NCBI RefSeq assembly: GCF_964355755.1
Contig: NC_092675.1
Span: forward strand, 26,330,412 to 26,394,411
Source of the DNA: Antedon mediterranea
Taxonomy: Eukaryota > Echinodermata > Crinoidea > Comatulida > Antedonidae
Direction of reading: 5' to 3'
DNA length: 64,000 nucleotides
Shown here: positions 37,101 to 62,259 of the stretch, one piece after another
How positions within the stretch are numbered: position 1 is the stretch's first letter
Layout: every line of letters begins with the position of its first letter
Notes under the pieces: generated by a model
The model's input: only the letters and a program-made list of their open reading frames with translations
Databases searched by the model: none
Told to the model about the DNA's origin: nothing
Made by a program: the position numbers and the translations under genes

Positions 37101-38482
37101 CATGTAATGTTATGGTTTGCCAGATTATATACTTTTTTAGATACTTTTTAAAAATTATTAAAAACACATTTATTCATTAAGGCTTATGGAAATCATGAGG
37201 TTTCTTAAAGTTTTTTAGACTTAGAATTGTTTTGTATACCTTTTCCTGGCCAGCATTATCTTTGGGGTGCCTCTGTCTTGGTTGTTGTCTCTGAGCACCC
37301 GGTCGTCTGTGGCAAGGCAAATGTGTATCCTGCTCCTTTGTTTGGTCACCTAGGTAGGGGTCCGGGACCGCGACAGAACGACAACGGATGGGGACCCTCC
37401 AAAGAAATTGCATTTTATTTGTCAGGAATTTGTATGATTTATTTCTTTTTATTTTTAAATGCGCCTTGAGCACTCTGGAGTGGTATGTGCGCTATAAAAA
37501 TCTTCTTCTTCTTCTTCTTATTATTATTATTATTATTATTATTATTAGTGGTGGTGTTATTATTATTATTATTATTAATATTATTATTATATTAACTAAT
37601 TCCCGTCTTCTATCTTAACTCAGATTAGTCCATCTTTCAACGCCAGATAAAACAAAAACATTATAATTCGTATTCCTATCTGTAGGAGTATGTCCTCAGT
37701 CATTCAGATTAATTGTTTTAAATGTCTTTTAATGTGAAATATGTTTTTTAGAAACGGTGTTGGTCGAACTGGAGTTTATTGCACTATGACAGAAACGTTA
37801 GACAGAGTGAAACATGATGACATCATCGATATATTCAAGACTGTAAAACTACTTCGAGAAAACCGGTCAGGTTTGGTGAATAATACTGTAAGTCAAATGT
37901 TATGTTCAATTATATACAACATTACTACATTCTTCCAGGTGGTAATTCTTGCCTTCTGGTTTGTGGCCATATCAACAGTTTAATTTCTTGTTCAATTTAT
38001 GTTTAAATTATCTTAAACTGTTGATGAATAAATGTATATTATGATATTTTTACTATAACCATGGACCTATCTAATTTATAGGTCCATGCTATAACTGCCT
38101 ATTACTTCACTCACCGATGAATGTGGTCTTCGAAACATATTGTCATGTATATAGTTTGTGTTGTTTAAGCTACCAATACAATTGTTAATAGTTAGCATCA
38201 AAACGGATGTGATGTTTTGTTATTAATAAATTATGTTTATTTATACATTTATTGTAAACTAATTTCGCGGCAAAAGCTAATTAGAGACAACGTTGTAATT
38301 TCCTATTGTAAGGCAAGAAGAAAACAAGGTAGTAGGTCTACCTCCTTACAAACCATATGTTTTCAATTGTTTAACTAATATTATAATATTTACATTTTGT
38401 TTATAAATCTTAGGAGCAGTATTCATTGTGTTATGACCTCGTGGGAGCCTACCTTCAACAATTCGCAACGTATTCTAACTAA
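22156..38482 (+). CDS. Gene B: TIE-like-ectodomain receptor tyrosine phosphatase, complete
   Basis: A complete 29-exon model of 4110 coding bases, 1369 residues. Domains: signal peptide 1-17, Ig1 17-111, Ig2 111-194, EGF1-4 194-380, Ig3 380-473, FN3-1 473-576, FN3-2 576-686, TM about 697-719, juxtamembrane to 814, PTP D1 815-1105, D2 from about 1120 to 1369. Module order and motifs match the TIE1/TEK ectodomain, with a tandem PTP where TIE has a kinase. It should be a type I plasma-membrane phosphatase; its ligand and substrates are unknown. The start ATG lies 7 bases after a splice acceptor, as in gene C, and opens a clear signal peptide (MIFTIITLIQVIVSCLG). The D1 catalytic Cys is residue 1008 and the D2 Cys is 1301. 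Introns hold SINEs, a hairpin element and a truncated LINE. Confidence 0.9.
25330..25560 (+). mobile_element. tRNA-derived SINE in a gene B intron
   Basis: The head has an A-box-like TGGCTTGGTGGTTATGA and a clear B box GGTTCAAGTCC at about 25383. The body has ACAACTCCACTCTC and the tail TGTTGGATGGATCACT..AATAAA. It shares blocks with 19890-20105. The sequence does not fold into a full cloverleaf, so it is not a tRNA gene. Confidence 0.6.
28062..28305 (-). mobile_element. tRNA-derived SINE with 16-bp target-site duplication
   Basis: Read on the minus strand it begins with TAGCCGAGTGGTTAGGAC (A-box region) and GGGTTCAATGCCCG (B box), and ends in an A-rich tail (poly-T/A at 28062-28071 on the plus strand). 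The 16-bp sequence ATTATAAATTTAAGTA is repeated exactly at 28046-28061 and 28306-28321, which defines both ends. It lies in the intron between Ig3 and FN3-1 of gene B and is a different family from the 25.3-kb SINE. Confidence 0.8.
30269..31559 (+). other. Gene B transmembrane and juxtamembrane exons
   Basis: Exons 30269-30368 (TM: GGVLGAFMCIVIFIVIIIFV), 30964-31034 (basic RKRKSV stop-transfer and linker) and 31345-31559 (juxtamembrane). The last encodes an acidic stretch, then HLTYENVKPRRIPI with the LTYENV motif at 31464-31481, then the helix leading into D1. Confidence 0.87.
31739..34145 (+). other. Gene B PTP domain D1, catalytic
   Basis: Exons 31739-31826, 32002-32078, 32345-32381, 32576-32673, 32757-32879, 33294-33454, 33615-33750 and 33996-34145. 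Key parts are [33 protein letters not shown], and HC(33450-33452)SAGVGRTG split by a phase-2 intron. The D1 fold is complete and the active-site residues intact. Confidence 0.9.
35973..36807. mobile_element. Foldback (long inverted repeat) element next to the gene B exon 27 acceptor
   Basis: Two ~400-bp arms are reverse complements around a spacer of about 27 bases near 36390. The termini are TATGGAACGCCGTTTACGCA and its inverse. Each arm carries an array of GAATGAAATGTTTT-type units and a unique inner segment (CTTAGGCC..GGAAAGGAGATGAGG). The 9-bp ATAATTATG occurs at 35964-35972 and 36805-36813; with fully symmetric ends the duplication is 6 bp (ATTATG). No transposase is present, so it is non-autonomous. 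Superfamily is not assigned; 8-11-bp duplications with long arms would fit Mutator-like elements. Confidence 0.8.
37139..37585 (+). mobile_element. 5'-truncated second copy of the CR1/L2 LINE
   Basis: Positions 37139-37355 match the reverse complement of window positions 1 to about 217, covering the last ORF2 codons and the 3' UTR. The copy then continues past what the first copy shows: about 37480 GCGCCTTGAGCACTCTGG..GTGCGCTATAAAAATC followed by (CTT)n and (ATT)n to about 37548 and further ATT-rich sequence. It lies in an intron of gene B, on the sense strand. Confidence 0.85.
38059..38088. repeat. Small palindrome CATGGACCTAT..ATAGGTCCATG
   Basis: Inverted arms ATGGACCTAT/ATAGGTCCAT with a short loop, in the region after a gene B exon. 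A similar palindrome with the same arm sequence occurs near 44096-44140 in a gene C intron, so it is a dispersed hairpin. Confidence 0.5.
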
Positions 38483-39392
38483 ATTATGCTTACACCAGCC
38501 TACGCTGAAAAGTATTATATCTTCACTGCACGTACATTATACTACGTTAAAACATGACGCAATGTTCACTGTTGGTGAAGATGTAAATTAATTGTTTTTA
38601 ATGATTTGTAAAATAACACACCAACTGAGCTTGAAAGAAAGCCAGGAGAGTGACTTGGAGTAAATAAGGGCATTCTGAACAATAAACTTTGCGGAAAGGA
38701 CAATAACCTACTTTATGTTCATATAAATCCTCTTATAAATTTAAAATATTATTTAATCGTTTACAAAAAAATGACTTTATTATCGTACATTATAGAATAA
38801 ATTTGGTTATTCCAGTAAGTAGGTATAACGTTACTAATTTTAGCAAATTAATATTATAATATATAATATCTTTAGTTACTCCATTTGGTAGATATAAATC
38901 AACTTCTATGTTCTTGTTACTTGTTGAGATCTATTTAAAAATACTAATAAAAAAAAATAGTTAAACATAGGCCTACATTGTTTAGCAGTATTATTGCGAG
39001 ATGTTTTAGTTCGAAATGTACATGCCCCTATACTAAACCATGTTTCATTACCATTTTTATAAGATCAAAATAATAAGGTCTACATATTATACCAAACTAT
39101 AAAAATATCATTTAAAGTAAGGGACGTTTGTAAATAAAAAAAACTTTCAACATACAGATGCAGAAAACTCTGAGCATGTGCAGATTGGGCTCATCTAGCT
39201 CATTAGCATAACATTTATGATCTTTTGATCTGTATTTTATATATTTTAAAGTTTATGTGTGTCTTCAATTTTTATGTGATTTATGTATGTGGTTTGAAGT
39301 ATTGGAGAGCCACTTTGATAGTGCTTGCACTGTTGGCAATCCACAGGGTACTCCATCCTCACTTCGTTTGTTTATGTTGTTGTCTGTATACC

Positions 39393-39424
<32 letters not shown>

Positions 39425-40689
39425 TAGATGCAGTTGCAAGACTAAATCAGCTGAAAGGTTTAAACGAACCAGATGCCTATCCTGGTCGACTGTTTTAAAG
39501 ACGGGCTTCTATTACGACTGGTGTTTTATGTCATGGAGTGACACACGGGTATTTTCTGGCACGACTATTGGTGCCATAATTAATGAATGGCTGTAGTTGT
39601 TGAAACAAATAACATGATTGCGATCTAATCTACCTTCAAAATATATCTTAGCGTATTTTTCCGTCTCATAACGAAACCTCATTATACGTAAAAATGAGAA
39701 CGTTCTTCATGAATTTTTAATTTCAGGTGACAGTACGCAGACCATATTAAGTTTAATTAATTAAAGTTAATGTTTCATACAATACAAGGTATGTATGAGC
39801 CTAAAATGTTTACTCAAGAAAAACCTGTGTACAAATAAATAACAAGTGAAAAGAAACAGAATGAATTGCATTAGGTCTAACAGATTAATTATTTAATATA
39901 CATGAACATGTGGCTAGTAAACTGTTACTTTATAATGATTTAGATTTAATTTAACAGTTAACATAAAAAAAGAAAATACAGCAGCAATCAAGACATCGGT
40001 AATGAAAGATCATGATGCGGTCCTTTTTTTCCCTCACAATAGGTCTAAACAACCGTATGGTTGTTTTGGGCACACTGCATTGATATTTTATTTCCTAAAA
40101 TATAACGTCTGTACCATATTATGATGCACATTTATAGATTTGTTTGTACTTTCAATAGTAATCGGTATCCGCACGCCCGTTATTTATTATACAGTGCAGA
40201 GGACATACCTATGATTAAGGGAAATCCTTATTCAGACAGTTTGTGTCCCAAAAGTGTCCCCTTAATAGGAAGTAAGCCTATAATGTAGATATAGTATCTC
40301 TGAGATTTACTGTAGCATGTTAATTATGGTGTGCATGTGACCTTTTTCCTAAATATTATAGGAAATATTATAGGATAGGATTGAGTTAGGAACTATGAGA
40401 AATTCGGATACGCACAACATAAAAAAGTGTACCTACAAAAAGTCTAAGGCCTACACATTCCTAATAATAAGAAATATTGTCAAAATTGACGTCATCACCA
40501 ACAAGTTGTGTTTGGATAAGAACCCGACAAAACCATCTATGGATTTAGAAATAAATACAATGTGCATTGAGCGAACTTAATATTCTCGTTTTATTGTGTT
40601 TTGTTGTTTTTGCTGAAAACAAGCCTGTATAAACTATACACCAATTGTGGTGGTATTAAGGTTTCGATTAAATAACCGTGTAAATAATT
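38483..40689. other. Intergenic region between genes B and C
   Basis: Contains the presumed 3' UTR of gene B, a short RTE-like retroelement tail and AT-rich sequence. No coding exon is supported. Confidence 0.55.
39164..39425 (+). mobile_element. Short 3' end of a non-LTR retroelement, RTE-like
   Basis: About 260 bases ending in (AAATA/AATA)n, flanked by AGATGCAG at 39156-39163 and 39426-39433. A short-tandem-repeat tail with no long ORF fits a 5'-truncated RTE-type element or related SINE. Assignment rests on structure only. Confidence 0.45.
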
Positions 40690-40755
40690 ATTAAAGCACT
40701 TCCTTATTCCATAGACGTACGTTGGCATATACAGACGAGTTTCTATCAATATTCT
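40690..40755 (+). other. Putative noncoding first exon/promoter-proximal block of gene C
   Basis: Counterpart of 21545-21632: CACTTCCTTATTCCAT, ACGTACGTTGGC, GTTTCTATC, donor GTAAGTATT. The matching acceptor is TTTTCTTTCAG ending at 41122, seven bases before the ATG. An in-frame upstream ATG at 41109 would lie in the intron under this model. Confidence 0.45.
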
Positions 40756-41129
40756 GTAAGTATTCTTAGGCCTACTTGTTATTACCACTACAGAAACATA
40801 AACTATAAACTTGAAAATTGATCACCATTAGTAACTTTATTCAGGACCTGATAAATACTTAAGCTAGGTTCTTCCTCTACTAGGACGACGCAACGCAATA
40901 CGTCGTAGTGAACTAACTCACAAGCGACAGGCCGATGATCTACCAGAGTGCAGTTGTGATTGTGCGCTGATAAAAGTGGAAACCAACAGTATTAACAGCC
41001 TCGTCATATTCCTTACAGTGTTAGGTACTGTTATCGAAACTAGCATAGACGAAAATAAAAGTTCCAAGGGAGGACATATACTTCTTCTTACTTCTACTTC
41101 TTATCGAAATGTTTTCTTTCAGAAAAAGC

Positions 41130-55576
<14,447 letters not shown>

Positions 55577-55619
55577 TGAGGTAGGCACTCAAATCTGCAG
55601 CTAGACTGGAAGACATCTG

Positions 55620-56290
55620 CAAGATATGAATATCCAAGTTACCTATGATAATATGATAATAACCAATTTACCGTATATTAACTACGTTACCTGTGGTAAT
55701 AACCCAGTTGTAACTAAGTTACCCAATGTAATAACCAACCAAGTTACCTCTTCTAATAACCATGTTAACTGTAAAGTTACCTGTATTAACTAAGTTACCT
55801 GATAATATCCAAGGATATCTGTGATGATATCCAAGTTGCTTGTGATAATAACTAAGTTACCTATGTATAATTACTAACTTACTGTGAACCACCACGTTTT
55901 TAAATAGAGTTGTAAGAAGTTACCTACAAAAGTTACCTGTAATAATCAAGTTATCTGTGATAATAACCAAATTCCTTGCTTGCATATATATTTACCAAAT
56001 TAGTGTGATAATAATTAAGTTACTTGTATAATAACTAAAGGTACCATATTAACCAAGTTTTATCTGTATATTAATTAAGTTTTATCTGTATATTAACCAA
56101 GTTACCTGTAATAGTAATCATGTTACCTGTATATTAAATAAAAAGTTACCTTAATTATTACTAAGTAACCTGTATAATAACCAAGTTAGTTTGATAATTA
56201 ACCACAAGTAGTGTGATAATAACCAAGTTAGTGTGATAATAACCAAGTTAGTGTGATAATAACCAGGTTAGTGTGATATAAACAAGTAAG
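55620..56290 (+). repeat. Degenerate minisatellite downstream of gene C
   Basis: About 670 bases built from variable ~20-25-base units around AACCAAGTTACCTGTGATAAT. The last units (AACCAAGTTAGTGTGATAAT) are nearly identical and so youngest. The array may begin within the gene C 3' UTR. No coding potential. Confidence 0.75.
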
Positions 56291-56414
56291 TAAAATTAGC
56301 TGGTGAGGTGTGGGAAATGGAGGCGGGTAAAGTAAATTTAAAAACATTCACCTTGATAGATTATTCTTAAATTACTTAAAATTTACCAATCGATGATTTA
56401 GTTTTAAGGTTTAA

Positions 56415-56959
56415 AGATGTATTGTCCCTTGAAACAAAAAAAAATGAAGGTCAAAATATTCTAAATTTAAATTGGCCATATCAAAGTAATACTAAAGTTA
56501 TTCGTTCGAGCCAAAAACAACAAGTTTACGTAAATAACAGGTAAATTAGTTTGATAACATTTCGTCTGGAAAATCGTCGGGAGCGAAAGTAGTAAACAAA
56601 GATTTCAAACCATGAGTACGCATTATTATGCATATGCTAATTAGGATTATTTACAACTCGTCACAGTTGAGAAGGTATTTTCACACAGATCGTAAAGAAG
56701 TTTTATGAAATATGGATGCAGAGTAGCGAAACAAGCGCGTTTCATTATGGGGTATGATTTGATGGAAAACTTTGACTGGAAGTCAAAGTTATTTTTTAAA
56801 CAAAAAAACGTCTGTATTTTAGTTAGGCCTAAATGATTTTTTTTTCGACAAATTTTTGGTGATAGTTAATAACTATTATGATACTTCAAAATGACCCACC
56901 TTTTTTCGAAATCTTTTATTTTTTATTTTTTGGGGATTAGTCAAAGGGACAATACATCT
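56415..56959. mobile_element. MITE-like element with TTAA target duplication
   Basis: Terminal inverted repeats start AGATGTATTGTCCCTT at 56415 and end with the inverse at 56959. TTAA flanks both sides (56411-56414, 56960-56963). Length is 545 bp with no transposase ORF. TTAA duplication is typical of piggyBac- and Kolobok-type elements; which one is not decidable here. Confidence 0.65.
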
Positions 56960-58039
56960 TTAATTTAAGTTTTGCGTTTAAAAAAAATATATTATTGAGT
57001 TGCTTTTCTACTATTAGGCCTACTGCGGCTATGTTATTATGTTTTTAGAGAAAAAAAAGCGACGTCGTACATTCCCGTCGTAATGTCGAGATATTCTATG
57101 AAGTGTAAAAAAACTTACCAAGGCACAGATTTTACAATTGATATTGTATAGTCACTTACTTATAATGTTTTCAATAAAATGACAAATCATATGCATAATT
57201 ATTATTATTATTGACATTAATAGTACACACCATAATAACATGAATCAAATATCTATGCAAGCAGATCCTACATTCTGTATACATTATGTAGTATAGGCCT
57301 ACATACATTATTATATTTCATATTATGTTAATTGGGATTTATATAGTTGTACGTATTGTATTGACCAATGGCCGTCGAGATAAGATTGAAGTATAGGCCT
57401 GTAATAGGCCTACTATTCAATTCCGGTAGTCAATAAAGCCTATAGTGCAATCTCGCTGTAAGTGTAGTAGGCCATAAATCCGGGTATAACGTTATTTAAA
57501 TAAAGAACCTCAGCAATTCCCCAGTGGAATTAGACCCCCCCCCCACCCTTTAAAATTGGGACGTCCCACAGGAATTTTTCATTCTAAGATAAGAATCATG
57601 TACTTCTCAACGACTTTAAACATTTCAAATGAAAATACTACTACTACTATAGTAGTAAGCCTAGTAGTCATGTCTACACTATCACACTTTATCTGATGTG
57701 CCCATTCACCAACCAAACATTGCAAAAATGGCCAGTAGTAGTAGTCACAAAACAAAAAGACACAAAAATATGCTTATTTCATGACGCTCGTTCTACTTTA
57801 TATAGAGGCCTTTTAAACCCGGAGCTACCCTTTAAATTAAACCATATCGGTTAAAAGTGCGCCATCTATTATATTTATAGCAATTTGCAAGTTGCCGCGT
57901 TTGTTTGTTGTGTGTAAACAAAAATAAAGACTTTTTTAGAGTAACACTTAACAGTACTTATGATCTTCTGCCTTCCTTTTCCTCAGTAAAGTGTGTAAGT
58001 ATAATGACAGAATAATAATACGTCAAAAAATCATAATAT

Positions 58040-58260
58040 GCTAGGCTAGGGCTAGGCTAGTCAGTCTAGTTAGTAAGCCTAGCTAGCCTAGTAGACTAGT
58101 AGTAGTAGCCTAGGCCTAGCTAGGCCTAGGCTAGTAGTAGTATAGTAGAAGTAGGTAGAGTAGTACTAGCCTAGCTAGGCCTAGTAGTAGTAGGCCTACT
58201 AGGGCCAGCCTACAGTAGGCCTAGGCTAGTAGGCCTATCTAATAAGCTAGGTCTAGCCTA
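58040..58260. repeat. Low-complexity TAGGCCTA / GTAGTAG tract
   Basis: About 220 bases made almost only of CTAGGCCTAG, TAGCCTAG and GTAGTAG words. The same words continue on the far side of the 930-bp element, which therefore inserted into the tract. Confidence 0.75.
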
Positions 58261-58268
58261 GTAGTAGC

Positions 58269-59198
58269 GGCGCTAGTTCCGTTTCGCACCTGTTTTTATT
58301 TTGACTTCCTTTTGACTCCAAATTGTTAAGCAACTTATTGTGAATACCACACCTTAAAATTGGGCCTCATAAGTACTTTTATGAAGAAGAATCACATAAA
58401 AAGTAACAAATAAATCCTTAAATTGATGATTTTACAGACATGTTTCTCGCATACCGTTCGCGAATTTAGCATAGGCCTACTCGAAGTTCAATATTTTCGT
58501 TTCTATGGAGCGCCAAAAGAGCAACAACAATAAATGGTTAAAACCTCAGTGTAATGCGTCTTCTTTTAATGCATTTATTATTGAAATACACGTTTAATTT
58601 TAATATATTTTGTCAATAAAAATGCTGTAACATTTTACTGCTATTGCTAATAATTTGTTGTTTTCAAATAGCAACCAACCCTAGGCCTAAGACTAAGAGT
58701 AAGACTAAGACTAAGAGGAATATTGTTTAGATCAGGTATACCCCTACAGACTACAGTACATGTAATATGATGATGAATTTGTCGATTTTCATTCCTAAAA
58801 GTTCCTGCAAAAACCATGTACAGTATCAACAGTAATATTTTTGTTGCATTGACATTGACAAAATATGATAAAATTGAACGTAATATTCACCAATAAATGC
58901 ATTAAATATACGCAATTTACTGAGTTTTTAGCCCTCTATTATGATTGCTCTTTTGGCGCTCCATAGAAACAACAACATTGAACATGGAGTAGTAGTAGCC
59001 TATGCGAAATTCACGAACCGATGTGCGAGAAACACGTCTGTAAATTCATCAATTTAAAGGATTTATTTTTTACTTTTTGTGTGATCTCCTTCGTAAAAGT
59101 ATTTTTGAGGCCTAATTCTAAGGTGTGGTACTCACGATAAAGTTACTTAACCAATTTTGAGTCAAAATAAACGACAGGTGCGAAACGGAACTAGCGCC
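58269..59198. mobile_element. 930-bp non-autonomous element with long inverted repeats and 8-bp target duplication
   Basis: Ends are GGCGCTAGTTCCGTTTCGCA at 58269 and its inverse at 59198. The inverted repeats extend about 250 bases inward with indels (to about 58530 and from about 58948). GTAGTAGC flanks both ends (58261-58268, 59199-59206), although the host sequence is itself GTAG-rich. No transposase ORF. An 8-bp duplication would fit hAT- or P-type transposases; no assignment is made. Confidence 0.7.
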
Positions 59199-60319
59199 GT
59201 AGTAGCTAGCTAGGCTAGGCCTTGAGTAGTAGTAGTATACGCCTTTTTTTCACGAACAGTGACCGACCGATCGATGACAAACAACAATGCTGTGCAGGAA
59301 AGTGTAACCACAAGAAATAACAATACTACTATAGATAGGTAGTGCGACAAGGACAAGTTACTTAGTCCTTACCAAAAATGTCTTCAACAGACAGACAGGC
59401 CTAGGCCTAATACCATTTTCAAATCTGCAAAATGTAACAACTTGTAACAAGTTTGGATAGTGACAGTGTGAATACAATTTTGAGGAAAATCTCCAGAGAT
59501 TTCATAGGTGTCCCTTTAGACAAGTTCTATTTCCTCTGAAATATGATGTAAGAAGCATTTTTGGGTAGAAGCTGGGATCCACTTGATTTAGGATATTTCG
59601 ACCTTGCTGATTACGAATATGGCGGATCCCAAGCGAAATTCGGCCATCTAAGTCCTTAATTTGCATAATTAAAAATGGCGGCCATTTTTTATAATTACCC
59701 TATATCTCGAGAACCACTAGTCACAGATAATTAATTTTGGTGTCAAAATGTTTTAAATATATGTTTTTATATTCACTTTAATGACACATTTTCTCAAAAA
59801 ATTGATGCAAGTCGTATTTCTGACATTTTGACCTTTGACCTTGATTTATCGTATCTCAGTAACCAATAATCGGAGAGACACGAAATAGGGCTCAAATTGT
59901 TCAGAAACTATACATTCTTATTTATTATAATGAAATGTTTTTACAAAAAATGGCCGATTCTACAACTATTGACCTTTGAACTATTAGTCAAATATAATAA
60001 TATAATAATAATATAACTTTGAAAATTGTGGTCTTATGAATTTTTTTTTCTTTTTAAATTGTTTAAAACATGTGTGTTTCTATACAGTCTAATGGCACAT
60101 TTTGTACAAGAATGGCCGATAGTATGGTTATTGACCTTTAAACTACAGCATAGGCCTACTGTATACTGAATATAATATAATATAATTGCATAACTATGAA
60201 ATTATTTATACTCAATAATAATTAGTAAAATTATAAAATTCACTGCCATCAAATATGATGTGTTATGATTTATATAGATTTAAAAAAAAATTGAACACGC
60301 AAGTTACATTTGTTGAAAT

Positions 60320-60720
60320 TTAAAATTACCTGCCATCAATATGATGGAGTATGATTATAGATTTTTTTAAATGTGAACATGTCAGCTACATTTGGAAATT
60401 ACCTGCCATCAATATGATGGATTATGATTATAGATTTAAAAAAGAATTTGAACACATAAGCTACATTAGAAAATTACCTGCCATCAATATGATGGATTAT
60501 GATTATAGATTTAAAAAAGGATTTGAACACGTCAGCTACATTTGGAAATTACCTGCCATCAATATGATGGATTATGATTGTATAGTACCAGCCATCAATA
60601 TGATGGATTATGATTATAGAATTAAAAAAGAATTTGAACACGTCAGCCACATTTGGAAATTTGGAAATTACCTGCCATCAATATGATGGATTATAATTGT
60701 ATAGGTTTGAAAGAATAGTG
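60320..60720 (+). repeat. Tandem array, ~75-bp unit, left arm of the giant foldback
   Basis: Units contain ACCTGCCATCAATATGATGG, then ATTATGATTATAGATTTAAAAAAG and a GAACACGTCAGCTACATTTGG block. The array is the inverse counterpart of 62260-62900. Its open frame is a by-product of repetition, not a gene. Confidence 0.8.
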
Positions 60721-61199
60721 AACACGTAAGCTACATTGGGAATGAACATGTTAAGGGCATCAGTTTTGATCATTCATGCAAAGGTTTCCGTCATCTTTAG
60801 CGTTGTTACAGTAGCATATTAAAGCTGTACATGGTAGTTTTGACTTTTTGCACCTACATCTATATGGTTATGCATCGTGTCTTGCATCCACAATAAATCA
60901 TCTCTAACGAAGCAGTAGGAATAGCTTCATTTTTCAGAAGCACTGGTTGAAGTTTACCATTAGATAGCTCCCAACCAAAATATGTTGGTGATGGCAAATG
61001 CTGGATTGGCGATACAGCTTTTTTCAATACGAGTGCTTGGAAGTGTGCTCTTTTTATATGATGCTGGTGCACTGCATCGCTTGTTGGAGGTAATTTTTTT
61101 TTTTTTAAACATGGCATGCCTAACTTAAAACTGTCGATAAAGGACACCACCAGACAAAGATGAACCAAAACACAGAGACCAATTCGTCGAATTATAGAA

Positions 61200-62225
61200 A
61201 GTGGTGAAATACCGCTGCCAAATTGCTGGTCAAACTTGTTGGCATTACAAGATAATAATGCAGATCTGACACGATTTCTATCAGAGGAGTTGATTCGTCA
61301 AGCTCCTATAGACAAAGAAATTGTCACAGCTGGTGGATTTATGAAAGAATCAGTTGTTAAATCATCAAAATTGTACACGAATACGTTGTCTCTGGTCAGA
61401 CCATGAAGAATCGGACACGAGACTTGTCATGCTGCCAATGTCCGATACGACACAGTTGTAGTTGCTTCTAGGGATACAGACGTACTAGTGATTCTAGTGT
61501 CTCACTACCAAAGCATGGTATCCAAATGGATGATGACAGGGACATCCAAAAAAAGAAAGTATCTATAAAAGACATTTTTCAAGCCTTGCCCGAGGGTTCT
61601 GCAAAAGCACTGATTCCATTCCACACTATTAGTGGATGCGATACTACCTCATATCCAGGGAAGAGTTAAATTATATTAATACATACATACAGTAATTTAA
61701 CTCTTCACTGCTCATATCTAAGTGGTCACTCAAAGGCATCGGCATGGGAAGTATTAAAAAAAGGTATGAACTAATTAAAGACCTGGGAGAAAACCTATCA
61801 GTGACCAAGTTATTATGAAATCGGAAAGATTCATTTGCTACGTTTACGGTGTTGGTCAAGTTAAAAGTACCAATAAAGTTAGGCTTTAAAAAAAAAAGGC
61901 ATTACCTCCAACAAGCGATGCAGTGCACTAACATATAAAAAGAGCACACTTCCAAGCACTCGTATGGAAAAAAGCTGTATCGCCAATCCAGCATTTGCCA
62001 TCACCAACATATTTTGGTTGGGAGCTATCTAATGGTAAACTTCAACCAGTGCTTCTGAAAAATGAAGCTATTCCTACTGCTTCGTTAGAGATGATTTATT
62101 GTGGATGCAAGACACGATACATAACCTGCCAATAGATGTAGGTGCAAGAAGTCAAAACTACCATGTACAGCTTTATGCCGCTGTAACAACGCTAAAGATG
62201 ACGGAAACCTTTGCATGAATGATCT
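61200..62225 (+). pseudogene. Decayed transposon-associated gene with CDTTS motif and Cys-rich C-terminus
   Basis: Fragments on the plus strand read in order, in shifting frames: ADLTRFLSEELIRQAP; ASRDTDVLVILVSHY; MTGTSKKRKYLSIKD; PFHTISGCDTTSYPGK; ASAWEVLKKG; FICYVYGVGQVKSTNKVR; KRAHFQAL; FGWELSNGKLQPVLLKNE; MIYCGCKTR; and CRCKKSKLPCTALCRC. This order matches a protein type I recall as highly multicopy in aquatic invertebrate genomes and presumed transposon-linked; its function is unknown to me. Stops and frameshifts interrupt it throughout. The 3' third is present again, inverted, at 60720-61150, where 60860-61168 on the minus strand stays open for 102 codons. Confidence 0.65.
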
Positions 62226-62259
62226 TAACTGATGCCCTTAACATGTTCATTCCAAATGT

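Larger units (their letters stand above)
34239..38482 (+). other. Gene B PTP domain D2, WPD changed to WPV
   Basis: Exons 34239-34338 (linker, KKNRFGNV), 34722-34786, 35089-35223, 35613-35744, 36826-36986, 37752-37887 and 38414-38482 (stop TAA at 38480-38482). The P-loop reads HCINGVGRTG (Cys 36982-36984) and the general-acid loop WPVG (from 36868). The exon at 36826 begins VSEP where A and C have KSEP. Its acceptor lies only 18 bases after a hairpin element. A candidate AATAAA is at 38681-38686. Confidence 0.88.
56291..58260. other. Noncoding region with MITE-like element and TAGGCCTA-rich sequence
   Basis: Apart from the TTAA-flanked element at 56415-56959, the stretch holds AT-rich unique sequence and, from about 58040, low-complexity sequence built of CTAGGCCTAG and GTAGTAG words. 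No gene is supported. Confidence 0.5.

Noticed and set aside
37177-37473. 98-codon minus-strand frame
   Set aside because: Antisense of the truncated LINE 3' UTR copy.
41109-41129. Upstream in-frame ATG for gene C (adds MFSFRKS)
   Set aside because: TTTTCTTTCAG just before the downstream ATG is a good acceptor shared in position with gene B, which has no equivalent upstream ATG; the downstream ATG opens a better signal peptide.
60351-60686. 111-codon open frame
   Set aside because: Product of the ~75-bp tandem array; the peptide simply repeats the DNA unit.
60320-60720. CRISPR-like array
   Set aside because: Eukaryotic sequence; no unique spacers between repeats, only a mutating minisatellite.
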